Positions 51,894 to 61,479 of a stretch of DNA of 64,000 nt are shown here, piece after piece. The first letter of the stretch is position 1; the number at the start of each line of letters is the position of its first letter. The translations under genes were made by a program, and so were the position numbers. The notes beneath the pieces are model-generated. The model did not search any database. It was not told where the DNA came from and saw only the letters and a program-made list of their open reading frames with translations. Source of the DNA: an uncultured Bacteroidales bacterium (GTDB lineage: Bacteria; Bacteroidota; Bacteroidia; Bacteroidales; F082); the NCBI GenBank assembly GCA_905233685.1, contig CAJOEZ010000005.1:61388-125387 (forward strand), in the 5' to 3' direction.

Positions 51894-52718
51894 ATGAAAA
51901 AATTAATTGCTTTCCTCATGGTTGCTGGCCTGTTCACTTTTGGCATCAGCAATCTCGTCGTTGCTCAAGAAGAGCAAGCGCAAACCGAGCAGACTGAACA
52001 AGTTGCTGCTCCTCAGACTCCCGCTGTGGAGACTGTCCAAGAAGTTGCCCCTGCCGCTCAGGACGAGGCCGCTCCTGTCACTTTCCGCGAATCCATCAAG
52101 AAGCAGTTCATTGACGGTGGTCCCGCTTTCATGGGCATCGTGTTGGTCATCCTCTTGATCGGTATGGCTATCTCCATTGAGAGAATCATCTATCTGACCT
52201 TGGCCACGGCCAACTCGGAGAAGCTCCTGAAAGGCATCGAAGCCAAGATGCAAAACGGCGACGTTGAAGGTGCCAAGCAGCTCTGCAAGGACACGCGCGG
52301 CCCTGTGGCCAGCATCTTCACGCAAGGCCTCATCCGCTATCAGGACGGCCAGTCGCTCGAAGAAGTCGAAAAGGCCATCGTTGCTTACGGCTCCGTCCAG
52401 GGTGGCAAACTCGAAAGCGGCCTGAGCTGGATCGGCCTCTGCATCAGCCTGGCTCCTATGTTCGGATTCATGGGTACCGTTATCGGCATGATCAAGGCCT
52501 TTGATGACATCGCCGCTGCTGGCGACATGAGCCCCACCATCGTGGCCTCCGGTATGAAGGTCGCTCTGTTGACCACCGTGTTCGGTCTGATCGCGGCCAT
52601 CATCCTTCAGATTTTCTTCAACTTCATCGCTTCCAAGATTGAGAGCATCGTCAACGACATGGAAAACTCCTCCATCTCGTTCATGGACATCCTCGCCAAG
52701 TACAACAACAAAAAATAA
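51894..52718 (+). CDS. MotA/TolQ/ExbB proton channel protein
   Basis: 274 residues. A signal-like N-terminal hydrophobic segment (about 1-24), a Glu/Gln/Ala/Pro-rich periplasmic stretch (about 25-62), then three membrane helices (MGIVLVILLIGMAISIERIIYL about 77-98; GLCISLAPMFGFMGTVIGMIKAF about 183-205; VALLTTVFGLIAAIILQIFFNF about 223-244). ExbB/TolQ partners with ExbD/TolR to convert the proton gradient into force on TonB or TolA. The extended N-terminus is common in Bacteroidota. First gene of the four-gene operon. Confidence 0.93.
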   Translation: MKKLIAFLMVAGLFTFGISNLVVAQEEQAQTEQTEQVAAPQTPAVETVQEVAPAAQDEAAPVTFRESIKKQFIDGGPAFMGIVLVILLIGMAISIERIIYLTLATANSEKLLKGIEAKMQNGDVEGAKQLCKDTRGPVASIFTQGLIRYQDGQSLEEVEKAIVAYGSVQGGKLESGLSWIGLCISLAPMFGFMGTVIGMIKAFDDIAAAGDMSPTIVASGMKVALLTTVFGLIAAIILQIFFNFIASKIESIVNDMENSSISFMDILAKYNNKK

Positions 52719-52727
52719 AGAATAATC

Positions 52728-53159
52728 ATGAACGGTAAGCTTTCAAATATTTCAAAATGGGTGTTTGGCCTGCTGGCTTTGATCACCGTGGCTATGGCAG
52801 TGTATTTCTACCTTGGCCTCAAGGACGAAGCCCGTACGTCAATGCTCTTGAATTGGGGCTACATCTTGATTATCCTGGGCGTTGTTCTGGCATTGATTTC
52901 AGCACTCTTCACCGGCGTCGTCAAAGGCGTTAAGGGAAAGAAACTGTTGATTTTAGTCATTGCAGTCGCTGTTATTGCAGTTGTAGCTTATGTTATGGCA
53001 AAAGGCGCGTTCGACGTTCCCTATCAAGCCGGTGAGACACTCTACTCCGGCAAGACGCACGGATTGGTCGAATTCGCCCTCGATTTCTTCTATGTAACCC
53101 TTGGAGTCAGCATTCTTTCAATCCTGTTCTCAGTCATCTACAAGGCAGTCAAAAAGTAA
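52728..53159 (+). CDS. Small membrane protein of ExbBD operon
   Basis: 143 residues with four predicted transmembrane helices (about 10-30, 43-62, 72-91, 115-138). No named family; a protein like this is regularly found between exbB and exbD in Bacteroidota, which suggests a part in the energiser complex (inference). It starts nine bases after exbB and ends 12 bases before the first exbD. Confidence 0.8.
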   Translation: MNGKLSNISKWVFGLLALITVAMAVYFYLGLKDEARTSMLLNWGYILIILGVVLALISALFTGVVKGVKGKKLLILVIAVAVIAVVAYVMAKGAFDVPYQAGETLYSGKTHGLVEFALDFFYVTLGVSILSILFSVIYKAVKK

Positions 53160-53171
53160 AAACATTTCATC

Positions 53172-53744
53172 ATGGCCAGAAAAGTTCCGGAAATTAATTC
53201 TAGTTCGCAGGCTGACATAGCATTCTTGCTGTTGTGTTTCTTCCTGATGACGACCTCCATGGACGTGGATTACGGTATCACCCGTCGTCTGCCCCCGCCC
53301 GTCGAGCAAAACGACGAGGACGTGAAGGTCAAGGAAAGGAACGTGATGAATGTTAAGGTGAATAAGAGCGATAAACTGTTGGTCAATGGCCGTCCTTCCG
53401 ACATCACACTGCTGAAGGACGAAGCCAAACGCTTCATGACCCCGCGCCCCAACGACGAGACCGCTCCTGAAGTCGAAACCAAGCATTTCGACCTCGTGGG
53501 AGACGTTCTCATGTCGAAAGGCGTGATCTCGTTGCAGAATGACCGCGGTACTTCGTATGCTATGTATATCAGTGTGCAGAATGAGTTGGCCCGTGCTTTC
53601 AACGAGCTGAAAGAAGAGATGGCGTGGCAGAAATTCCACAAGCATCTCGACCAACTCTCAGAAGAACAAACCAAAGCTATCAACGAGGCAGTGCCGGTCC
53701 GCGTCAGTGAGGCTGAACCTGTTGAAATTGGTGCATCTAACTAA
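53172..53744 (+). CDS. ExbD/TolR-type biopolymer transport protein 1
   Basis: 190 residues. Short cytoplasmic N-terminus (ARKVPEINSSSQADIAFLLLCFFLMTTSMD), a single transmembrane helix with the conserved Asp near residue 14 (QADIAFLLL) that carries protons in the ExbD family, and a periplasmic domain (about 45-190) longer than in E. coli ExbD. Works with the ExbB-like channel. Confidence 0.92.
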   Translation: MARKVPEINSSSQADIAFLLLCFFLMTTSMDVDYGITRRLPPPVEQNDEDVKVKERNVMNVKVNKSDKLLVNGRPSDITLLKDEAKRFMTPRPNDETAPEVETKHFDLVGDVLMSKGVISLQNDRGTSYAMYISVQNELARAFNELKEEMAWQKFHKHLDQLSEEQTKAINEAVPVRVSEAEPVEIGASN

Positions 53745-53758
53745 AGGAGGATACAACT

Positions 53759-54226
53759 ATGGGAAAATTCAGAAAAGAAGGTAAAAAGGAAGTGCCGCAA
53801 GTGAGCACCTCGTCGTTGCCCGACATCGTCTACATGTTGATATTCTTCTTCATGATCACCACTTCAATGCGTGACGTCGAGCTGAAAGTGAAGACCGCCA
53901 TGCCCAAGGCTACTGAGATTCAGAAGCTCGAGCGCAAGGCTTTGGTAAGTAGCATCTACATTGGCCCGCCGCGCGATGCCAAGCTCGGCACCGAGTCGCG
54001 TATCCAGCTGGACGACGCCTTCGCCCGTACGAGCGACATCCCCGACTGGATCCTCAAGGAACGCGAATCGCGCAGCGAAGCCGACCGTCCCTTCCTAACC
54101 ACCGCCCTGAAAGTGCACAAGGAGACCCGTATGGGTATCGTCACCGACGTGAAGCAAGAGCTTCGTAAGGTGGGTGCCTTCCGTATCAACTACACGACGC
54201 TGAAGGGCAGCGCGTTGGAAAACTAA
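53759..54226 (+). CDS. ExbD/TolR-type biopolymer transport protein 2
   Basis: 155 residues with the same pattern: PQVSTSSLPDIVYMLIFFFMITTSMRDVELKV (about residues 11-42), conserved transmembrane Asp in LPDIVYML, and a periplasmic C-terminal domain. The two ExbD paralogues may form a heterodimer with the ExbB pentamer. Last gene of the operon; a strong terminator follows within 25 bases. Confidence 0.92.
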   Translation: MGKFRKEGKKEVPQVSTSSLPDIVYMLIFFFMITTSMRDVELKVKTAMPKATEIQKLERKALVSSIYIGPPRDAKLGTESRIQLDDAFARTSDIPDWILKERESRSEADRPFLTTALKVHKETRMGIVTDVKQELRKVGAFRINYTTLKGSALEN

Positions 54227-54246
54227 TCCTTAGTTGGTTTTAATCT

Positions 54247-54279
54247 AAAAGGGTGGCAATTTGAATTGCCGCCCTTTTT
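54247..54279 (+). terminator. Intrinsic terminator of ExbBD operon
   Basis: GGGTGGCAATT (54251-54261) pairs with AATTGCCGCCC (54264-54274), with one T-G pair, flanked by A and T runs (TTTTT 54275-54279). Confidence 0.9.
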
Positions 54280-54301
54280 GCATATTGTCTTGTTTTTTTC
54301 T

Positions 54302-54309
54302 TACTTTTG
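54302..54309 (+). promoter_or_regulatory. Promoter -7 box of TPR-HTH regulator
   Basis: TACTTTTG matches TAnnTTTG, five bases before the ATG at 54315 (14 before the alternative ATG at 54324), so the mRNA would be leaderless or nearly so. Confidence 0.55.
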
Positions 54310-54314
54310 CGCCT

Positions 54315-56114
54315 ATGAAACAAATGCGTCTCATAGGATTTCTTTTGTCGTTCATGGCCTTGGCTGCCTGCACCAAGGCCCTTGAACCTAAGGCCCCTGT
54401 GCTGGTTCCTGATCCTGTCGAAGGACGCGAAGGGCCGACCCAAATGAAACTATCCGCCATCGACAGCCTGATGTGGCAGCGGCCTGACAGCGCATTGATG
54501 CTTCTGTTGCCCTGTCTCGACACCTGTTGCGTTGCGGAATTTGACCGCCATTATGCCAATTTGTTGCTGGCCGAATTGCTGTACAAAAACGATTCCGCCC
54601 AAACCAACCGCACCCAGTTGCAGCAAGCGGTGGTGTATTTTGATTCGTTGTTGTTGGCGGACGCACCACCGACCACCGCGTTTTTGGCCGCCCGTGCCCA
54701 TTACATTAATGGCGTGGGCCATTACGAGCAAAGCCAAGTGGCCGAAGCCTGCACCAAGTACCTGAAAGCCTTGGAAACCATGGAAAACCATTTTCAAGAA
54801 AAGGATTTGATAGGCAAGAAAGCCCGTTTTATGGCCTATACCTATAACCGTTTGGGTGACCTTTTCTCCACCCAGTTCATGATGGAGCCAGCCATAGCTT
54901 GCTACGAACAATCCTTAATGTTCGGCAAGATAAGCCCCACTTCACCTTTCGGCATTTCCAATACGCTTTACCGCTTGGGGAAACAATATGACAAATTAGG
55001 TAATAAAGAAAAAGCGGGTGAATATTACGAACAGGCTCTTGAAGCACTGCCCATTAATCAAGGCCCTATTTATAGGGATATTGTCGCAAGCAAAGCTCTT
55101 TGCGACTATCAATTGGGGTCGGGAATGGAACAGCCTATGGAAACATTAAGGCATATCCTTGCACAAGCTACCGATGATAGAGAACGTTTGACACGTCATC
55201 TAACCATTGGAGACATTTTCTTTGAAGAAGGGCTTTATGATTCTGCTTTGGTTTATTTAGAACCCGTGTTTATGCGCAATGAAGATTTGACTTGTCAAAT
55301 GCAAGCAGCAAATTATTTGCGTATCATCTATGATGGTTTGGATTATGTAGAAAAAGCGAACGAATGTATGCGGCTTTTGGCCGACCAAAAGAAATCCGAA
55401 GGCGAAAACAAGGCATTGGTCTCGCAGCTTGAAGGCTTGTTCCAGGATTATTTGAACCAAAAGCAGGAGCAAAAGGCTACCCAAGAGAAGAGGGAAGCGG
55501 TGTTGAGAACAGTGAAAATCCTTGTCCCAATAGCCTTGGTTGTTGCCGTTGCTGTCATCGTGGTAAGCAGAAAACGCGGCAAGAAGCGCTTAGCCGAACA
55601 ACAGCAGGCCCACCGGATGGAGCAAGCTGCCTTAGCAGGAAGGCTGAAGCGGAGTAACCAAGAGCTGCGGGAGTTGAAAGATAGAATACAACAAAACGAG
55701 GAATCAGCGCCCAAACCCGAGGCACAGACTGCTTTGTTCACCGAAGAACCTATCTATCGACTTATTATGAAGCGGGTAAACGACGGGAAGTTCTTGTCGC
55801 AGATGGACTGCACGCTTTATAAAGAATATGCATTGGACAAGGCGCAAGTCATAGCTCTTCGCGAAGCCGCCAACCGGCATTTCAACCAGTTTACAAGCCG
55901 CCTCGCCAAAGCTTATCCTGACCTCACTAAGGGCGACCTTGACTATTGCTGTCTCTATCTGCTCGGCTTGAACGATGCCGATGTGGCCGCCTTGTTGCAG
56001 AAGGCTTATCCTACAGTGTCGCAACGTTCCCGAAAATTAAGAGCCATTTTCGGTAGTGAGGTATCGCTTCCCACCATGCTTCTTGGTTTTGCCAACAACA
56101 ATTTATTGTGTTGA
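54315..56114 (+). CDS. Membrane TPR regulator with C-terminal HTH domain
   Basis: 599 residues. An N-terminal signal with a possible lipobox (RLIGFLLSFMALAAC); periplasmic TPR repeats (about 45-375; YNRLGDLFSTQFMMEPAIACYEQSL, YRLGKQYDKLGNKEKAGEYYEQAL); one transmembrane helix (VKILVPIALVVAVAVIVV, about 400-418); a cytoplasmic coiled coil (about 425-465); and a C-terminal domain with LTKGDLDYCCLYLLGLNDADVAALLQKAYPTVSQRSRKL (about 535-575), which resembles the LuxR-like HTH of Bacteroidota TPR regulators. It may sense something in the periplasm and control nearby surface-protein genes (inference from position upstream of DUF3244 and C25). A ParB-like or response-receiver domain is absent. Confidence 0.85.
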   Translation: MKQMRLIGFLLSFMALAACTKALEPKAPVLVPDPVEGREGPTQMKLSAIDSLMWQRPDSALMLLLPCLDTCCVAEFDRHYANLLLAELLYKNDSAQTNRTQLQQAVVYFDSLLLADAPPTTAFLAARAHYINGVGHYEQSQVAEACTKYLKALETMENHFQEKDLIGKKARFMAYTYNRLGDLFSTQFMMEPAIACYEQSLMFGKISPTSPFGISNTLYRLGKQYDKLGNKEKAGEYYEQALEALPINQGPIYRDIVASKALCDYQLGSGMEQPMETLRHILAQATDDRERLTRHLTIGDIFFEEGLYDSALVYLEPVFMRNEDLTCQMQAANYLRIIYDGLDYVEKANECMRLLADQKKSEGENKALVSQLEGLFQDYLNQKQEQKATQEKREAVLRTVKILVPIALVVAVAVIVVSRKRGKKRLAEQQQAHRMEQAALAGRLKRSNQELRELKDRIQQNEESAPKPEAQTALFTEEPIYRLIMKRVNDGKFLSQMDCTLYKEYALDKAQVIALREAANRHFNQFTSRLAKAYPDLTKGDLDYCCLYLLGLNDADVAALLQKAYPTVSQRSRKLRAIFGSEVSLPTMLLGFANNNLLC

Positions 56115-56132
56115 TTAGCAAGATATTGCTAA
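56115..56132 (+). terminator. Possible terminator hairpin after regulator
   Basis: TTAGCAA-GATA-TTGCTAA is a perfect 7-bp stem that begins right after the regulator's stop, followed by A rather than T. It may end or process the transcript; weak as an intrinsic terminator. Confidence 0.35.
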
Positions 56133-56163
56133 AAAATACATACAAATTCACACAGGGCTTTCC

Positions 56164-56195
56164 TTGACAGGTATACCCGAACCAAAATAATTTTG
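56164..56195 (+). promoter_or_regulatory. Promoter (-33/-7) of DUF3244/C25 genes
   Basis: A TTG -33 element at 56164-56166 and -7 box TAATTTTG at 56188-56195, spacer 21 bases: one of the best full matches to the Bacteroidota promoter in the window. Confidence 0.7.
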
Positions 56196-56226
56196 CATCC
56201 GATTTCTAAATAAAAAAAATCAGATG
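56196..56226 (+). promoter_or_regulatory. Leader hairpin before DUF3244 gene
   Basis: CATCCGATTT (56196-56205) pairs with AAATCAGATG (56217-56226), nine of ten positions Watson-Crick plus one wobble, loop CTAAATAAAAA. It begins at the predicted transcription start. Confidence 0.45.
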
Positions 56227-56240
56227 TAAAATTTAATAAA

Positions 56241-56630
56241 ATGATGATGAAAAAACTAAAACATTTGGTTCTGATGCTCTGCTTGACCCTTTCGGGAGCA
56301 TGGTGCTACGCTTACGGGGTAGCCGGAACGGAGAACGGGAAAGACGGGACCCCTATTGAAGTAATAGAAAAAACGTCCGTTACAGAGTCAGACAAAAGCA
56401 ACTCTATTGTGCCCACAATTGACGGCCACGTGCTTTCTCTTATGTTCAGCGAAAACCTTGGCGAGGTGGCCGTAGAAATTACCACTGTGTCGGGTACCTT
56501 AATGGAAAACCTTTGGGTTCGTACGCCCAATGGCCTACAGACCTACTTACCTCTCTGTGGGGATTACATCATCACCTTTACCCTCCCCAACGGGGATGAG
56601 TATTATGGTGAGTTTACGGTAATGGATTAA
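56241..56630 (+). CDS. Secreted DUF3244 protein
   Basis: 129 residues. Signal peptide (about 1-25), then a short acidic stretch and an Ig-like beta-sandwich: SIVPTIDGHVLSLMFSENLGEVAVEITTVSGTLMENLWVRT and GDYIITFTLPNGDEYYGEFTV. This matches the DUF3244 family, small secreted proteins of gut Bacteroidales often encoded beside TPR-HTH regulators. Function unknown. It lies 36 bases before the C25 peptidase gene and is probably co-transcribed with it. Confidence 0.8.
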   Translation: MMMKKLKHLVLMLCLTLSGAWCYAYGVAGTENGKDGTPIEVIEKTSVTESDKSNSIVPTIDGHVLSLMFSENLGEVAVEITTVSGTLMENLWVRTPNGLQTYLPLCGDYIITFTLPNGDEYYGEFTVMD

Positions 56631-56666
56631 CTACAACCCATACAAACATTTCTAAACTAAATAACA

Positions 56667-59600
56667 ATGAAAAACTTTTTTATTTCGATGGCCATTGTAT
56701 TACTTGCGATGGTATCTCAAGCGCAAACGACTTACACAGCTACATTCAGTTTCAGTGGTTTAACCCTTGGCACGACATCAGCTCCAGACAATAACACTTA
56801 TACCAAAGTTTCCTTGACTGGAGCTGAAGGGCAAATCTCCGAAGCAGGTGAGCCAGAATTGCCCACACATACCCTACAGCTGATGATTCCTTTTAACAAA
56901 GCTGTCACCAGCATAACATGCTCAAATGTTGTCACCCAGAATCACCAAATCAGCTATAGGGTTTATCCCGCCGAATCATACGATTCCATCTTTCCCGTTT
57001 TTACCGCACCCAAAGTAGCAATCTACAACTCAAACAGCGTTTACCCTGCCCAACCTGTCACTGCGTGGAGACAAGGCTATTTTGATGGCAACAACAATAT
57101 TGTTTCCATTAACGTTTGTCCTTTCAAATATTATCCTTCTTCTGGCTTGTTGAAGCAGATTATTTCGATGACCATAACTGTGAATTACGCTGACGGCTTC
57201 CAAGGCGGCATTCAAAACATAAGCCGATTGCAGCACACGCAAAACCTGTATGACTCCATCCTTTACTATATGGTGGACAATCCACAAGTCATCCCTTCCA
57301 TACGTATTAATCCCACCATTGTTACGGAGCTGGGTAGCACTGTCACGAATCTTCCTGTTTATGAATATGTGGTAATTGTTCCCAGCAGTTACAAAAACCA
57401 TCAGGATTTAAAGCGTTTCGTTGACTGGAAACGCCAGAAAGGATACTGGGCTGGAATTGTGACGGTTGAAGACATTGTTCAAGCTTATCCGAATGGTGAC
57501 ATAATAGGAACCCATCCCATCGAAGATGATGCAGGTTGTATTCGCCAATATCTGCATGACGCATATCAATTGGGAACGATTTATGCTTTTTTGATAGGAG
57601 ATCCAAATGTTTCTCCGAACACTCATTGCTATATTCCATATAGATATGGTTGCATTAGGGATAGTGTTAATCCAAGTACATATTGGTTCAATCGTCCCAC
57701 TACTGATTGGTATTTTTCCGACTTGTTTGGGGACTGGAACAAAGATGACGATATTGATTTCGGGGAACCGCATGGAGATACTCCGTATGCGCAAGCAAAT
57801 ATTTATGTAGGTCGTTTGTTGTGCTCTTCTTCAGAAGAAATAACTATTTGGGTCAATAAATTGCTGTTGTATGAAAAGAACCCAGGAAACGGAAATGCAA
57901 ATTATGTGACAGAATCAATAATCACAAGAGCAGACAATTGTGGAGACCTCAATTATACAACAAATCTTTCTCATTTTAATCATACTGTTTTGGAAGAACT
58001 ACCGTCTATGTCCGATCCAAATCCAACTTTTCCTAAAGGTTCAGACATCATAGACACGTTGAATAGGAAGCATTACGGTCTAATGACGTGGTTTAACCAT
58101 GGCGGTACTAACCATCAACACAGTTGCATGTTATCGATGTGCAGCAATTCTCTCCCTTCTGATACTTCAGATGTCTGGAAATTGTACTCGGACAAGAATT
58201 GTATTGATCCAGCACCGAATATTCAGCCTGACACAAATAACAGCTTAGACTGTTTGACGAATTATGATCATCCGTTTGTCATTTATTCGGTTAGTTGTAA
58301 TGTCATACCTTTTGACCATACCGTATCAAATAGTTTAAATAAGGCAAGAAACTGCGGAGAAAGTTTTACTGTTGGTGGAGCTTATGGAGGTGTCGCATTC
58401 ATGGGGAATACCGTTGATGCATCAGGAATGTATTACATGCCTTTTTCTCGCATATTAAATGACGCATACAACAATCCCGTAAATTCTCACTTGGGGATTA
58501 TGGAAACACAATCAAAATATTTGTCAGAATCATGGCCAGCATATTATTATAAACACAACCTTATTGGCGACCCAGAATGTCAGATTTGGACCAAGGTGCC
58601 CAATGAAATGACGGTAGACGTCCAATCAACAGAAATGGTCAGTTACGTGAAAGGAAATGTAAGAGTTAGCTTGGAAAACCTTGTTCGTGGCGAACAAGTC
58701 ACGGTGGCCTTATACAGCGAAGATGACATTTTCCAAGTCAGGCAAATCACAATAGGTAATGAGAATTATGTGTTGTTTGACAGCGTGTTTCCTGTTACTG
58801 TAAATCCAATATCTGTTACTGTAACATGTCATAATCATTTGCCCTATCAGATATGGATTCCTGTTACAAGAACATGTCAAATAGATGTTTCAACCAATGA
58901 AACTTGGCTATATAATATCGATGTTACTTGCGACATTTTTGTCAGGTCCAATGCCACATTGACCATCAGAGGTAATGTTGGTTTTAATAGCAATTGTAAA
59001 ATAGTAGTAGAACCCGGAGGCAAATTGGTCATAGATGGAGGTAAACTTTACTGTTTTGTGCCAGAAAATCAATGGCAAGGAATCCGAGTGCTTGGAACAG
59101 GCGGGATAGGTTATCAAGGAATGTCATCAGGCCAATATCAGCAAGGTTATGTCTCGTTGATGAATAATGCCCAGATTAATGATGCCCGAGTTGCCTTAGA
59201 TGCGTGGGACGGAATTCATTTAAATACAACTGGTGGTATTGTCGTTGCCAAAGATGCCTTGTTTAGCAACAACGGAATGGTTTTTCGTGCACTTTATTTC
59301 AAAAACGTTTTCCACAATCCAAACAACAATAACACTTATTTGTACGATTACAATGCCCAATTTGAAAATTGCGACTTTGGCATTGACGATGATTACCCAA
59401 CATCAGGAGAAGTGTTCCGCCATCATGTGGAACTTACAAAAGTTAGCGGTGTAAAATTTGATGGTTGCAATTTCCATATCCAAAATTGCCCTCAATACTT
59501 GTGCGCTGATGACAATTCAGCCATTTACGCTTTCGATGCAGGATTCAAAGTCAATCGTTATTGCAGTAATGATGTTAAGCCTTGTCCAACCAGCAGTTAT

Positions 59601-61472
59601 ATCTATTCGTATTTCCAAGGGTTTAATATGGGAATTAATGCTATTAATAGTATCGGATACGAAAGTCCGATTACAGTTCAAAACACCTTTTTCCAGAACA
59701 ATGTCTTTGGCATTCGAACTTTGCACGATGTCGATCTTACTGTCTTGTTCTCAAATTTCATTGTCGGTGAAAATGGCACATGCGGCGCAGGGGTTTATTT
59801 GAATTATACTCCATCGTTTTACATTGAAGAAAACACCTTTACTAAAGCAACGAATGCCTTAAGCGGGAGAGACTATTTCGGCATCGTTGCGTTAGGAACA
59901 CAAGGCGTTAATGAAATCTATAGAAATACTTTCAACAACCTCACTTGTGCAAATTTTGCCTTTGGCAACAATATGATAACTATAGATGGAGGGCTGTCTT
60001 ATATTTGTAACGAAAACCAAGGAAACTTGATAGATTTTTGCATACCTACTCACACCTTGGGGACAAGCAATTATAATATTCAATTATATCAAGGCAATTC
60101 TTCAGAAGCAGCGGGTAATATCTTTAGCCAAAATGGAGTGCAGTGGCAGTTCCATAATGGAGGGGAAGATTATGTTGCATATTACTACGATTCATCCAAT
60201 CCTTTGGAAGTGCCACAGGACGCTTATTCGTACGGAATAAGGAAATTTGCTGCTAATAGTTCTAACGATTGTCTGCCACATTATACAAATGGTGGTAGCA
60301 CTCCTGTCTTGTCACCGACGGATAGGCTACAACGGGAAAATGATTATTATACTTCTTATGCCAATTATCATAGTTTAAAGGGTCTCTACATGAATTATCT
60401 TGACGGCGGAAACACATCCAACGAGTTGTATGACATCCATACAGCAACATCTTCCGACATGTGGGAGCTGCGTGCTCAACTGCTTGGGCACTCACCATAT
60501 TTGTCGAATGAGGTTTTGAGAGCCACTGCCGACCGGGATGATATTTTCACGGAATCTGTTCTGTTTGAGATTCTTGCCGCCAATCCAGAGGAGCTTGGCC
60601 GTGATACACTGCTAAACTATTTAGAGAACAATGGAACACTGCCAGAATACATGATAGGCGTGTTAAGAGATTTGGCCAGTGGTACAAGGTCCCCCCGAAG
60701 TGCTTTGGAATCTACGATAACCAATTACAAACAAAAATACAGTCGCGCCGCTAACGATATCATTCGCAGCATCAGAAACGACAGTATAATGAATAGTACT
60801 TCTGATTTGCATTTTTGGTTGGGCAATTTGGAGGATATCCATGCTGACAGGCAGTTGATTGCCATGTATTTGGATGAAGGCGATGACAATACAGCCTTTG
60901 CATTGGCAAACATGCTACCCGCTTTCTATGAACTGACGGGTGATGCTTTGATTGAGCACAATGGTTACATGAAATTACTTGTGCTTAGTGATACTCTTAA
61001 TCGGCAGGGGCGGACTGTGTTTGATTTGACGGAAACGGAGACAGCCATGGTAGACAGCCTCTTCACTTATGGTATTGGCATTACGCAATCGATAGCCAAA
61101 GGCATGAAAGAAGTTAGATATAGAACGACTTCTGTAATTTGTCCGGAAATCGATTTGTACGAGAGAGGCAGAAACTTTGGAGTCTCTCCTGTCACACAAG
61201 ACGAGATTAACAAAGCCTTGGGATTGTCCATCAGCATAAGCCCCAACCCTGCCACGACTTGGACGGTTATCGATTTCACCTTACCAAATAAAGCCACAAG
61301 TGCGACTTTGACCCTCACGAACACACTTGGCGTTGTTGTACTAAACGCTAACCTGAATGGCTACAGCGGCCAAAAGGTGCTCGACCTGCGGAATCTGCCC
61401 AACGGAGTGTATGTCTTGACCACAAGATGTGGTGAATTGACACAAACAGGAAAACTTATCATCGCAAAATAA
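56667..61472 (+). CDS. C25 (gingipain-family) cysteine peptidase with beta-helix and T9SS sorting domain
   Basis: 1601 residues. Signal peptide (1-19); a propeptide-like region (about 20-220; ISEAGEPELPTHTLQLMIPF is typical of C25 proregions); a caspase-fold C25 catalytic domain (about 225-640) with catalytic His478 in TWFNHGGTNH and Cys544 in VIYSVSCNVIPFD, plus GGAYGGVAFMGNT; an Ig-like part (about 645-735); a right-handed parallel beta-helix-like repeat region (about 745-1170; RGNVGFNSNCKIVVEPGGKLVIDGG); a helical region (about 1220-1500); and a C-terminal T9SS type-A sorting domain (ISISPNPATTWTVIDFTLPN ... LPNGVYVLTTRCGEL). A secreted or surface-bound protease. The DNA from about 57.5 to 60.9 kb looks visibly richer in A+T than the flanking genes. 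Confidence 0.92.
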   Translation: MKNFFISMAIVLLAMVSQAQTTYTATFSFSGLTLGTTSAPDNNTYTKVSLTGAEGQISEAGEPELPTHTLQLMIPFNKAVTSITCSNVVTQNHQISYRVYPAESYDSIFPVFTAPKVAIYNSNSVYPAQPVTAWRQGYFDGNNNIVSINVCPFKYYPSSGLLKQIISMTITVNYADGFQGGIQNISRLQHTQNLYDSILYYMVDNPQVIPSIRINPTIVTELGSTVTNLPVYEYVVIVPSSYKNHQDLKRFVDWKRQKGYWAGIVTVEDIVQAYPNGDIIGTHPIEDDAGCIRQYLHDAYQLGTIYAFLIGDPNVSPNTHCYIPYRYGCIRDSVNPSTYWFNRPTTDWYFSDLFGDWNKDDDIDFGEPHGDTPYAQANIYVGRLLCSSSEEITIWVNKLLLYEKNPGNGNANYVTESIITRADNCGDLNYTTNLSHFNHTVLEELPSMSDPNPTFPKGSDIIDTLNRKHYGLMTWFNHGGTNHQHSCMLSMCSNSLPSDTSDVWKLYSDKNCIDPAPNIQPDTNNSLDCLTNYDHPFVIYSVSCNVIPFDHTVSNSLNKARNCGESFTVGGAYGGVAFMGNTVDASGMYYMPFSRILNDAYNNPVNSHLGIMETQSKYLSESWPAYYYKHNLIGDPECQIWTKVPNEMTVDVQSTEMVSYVKGNVRVSLENLVRGEQVTVALYSEDDIFQVRQITIGNENYVLFDSVFPVTVNPISVTVTCHNHLPYQIWIPVTRTCQIDVSTNETWLYNIDVTCDIFVRSNATLTIRGNVGFNSNCKIVVEPGGKLVIDGGKLYCFVPENQWQGIRVLGTGGIGYQGMSSGQYQQGYVSLMNNAQINDARVALDAWDGIHLNTTGGIVVAKDALFSNNGMVFRALYFKNVFHNPNNNNTYLYDYNAQFENCDFGIDDDYPTSGEVFRHHVELTKVSGVKFDGCNFHIQNCPQYLCADDNSAIYAFDAGFKVNRYCSNDVKPCPTSSYIYSYFQGFNMGINAINSIGYESPITVQNTFFQNNVFGIRTLHDVDLTVLFSNFIVGENGTCGAGVYLNYTPSFYIEENTFTKATNALSGRDYFGIVALGTQGVNEIYRNTFNNLTCANFAFGNNMITIDGGLSYICNENQGNLIDFCIPTHTLGTSNYNIQLYQGNSSEAAGNIFSQNGVQWQFHNGGEDYVAYYYDSSNPLEVPQDAYSYGIRKFAANSSNDCLPHYTNGGSTPVLSPTDRLQRENDYYTSYANYHSLKGLYMNYLDGGNTSNELYDIHTATSSDMWELRAQLLGHSPYLSNEVLRATADRDDIFTESVLFEILAANPEELGRDTLLNYLENNGTLPEYMIGVLRDLASGTRSPRSALESTITNYKQKYSRAANDIIRSIRNDSIMNSTSDLHFWLGNLEDIHADRQLIAMYLDEGDDNTAFALANMLPAFYELTGDALIEHNGYMKLLVLSDTLNRQGRTVFDLTETETAMVDSLFTYGIGITQSIAKGMKEVRYRTTSVICPEIDLYERGRNFGVSPVTQDEINKALGLSISISPNPATTWTVIDFTLPNKATSATLTLTNTLGVVVLNANLNGYSGQKVLDLRNLPNGVYVLTTRCGELTQTGKLIIAK

Positions 61473-61479
61473 TAATCCA

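Noticed and set aside
54375..54440. Repeat-like CCTGTCGAAGG sequence in the regulator's N-terminal linker, as a second in-gene copy of the 11.3 kb repeat
   Set aside because: Only an 11-base core is shared and no palindrome is formed, so chance similarity is more likely.
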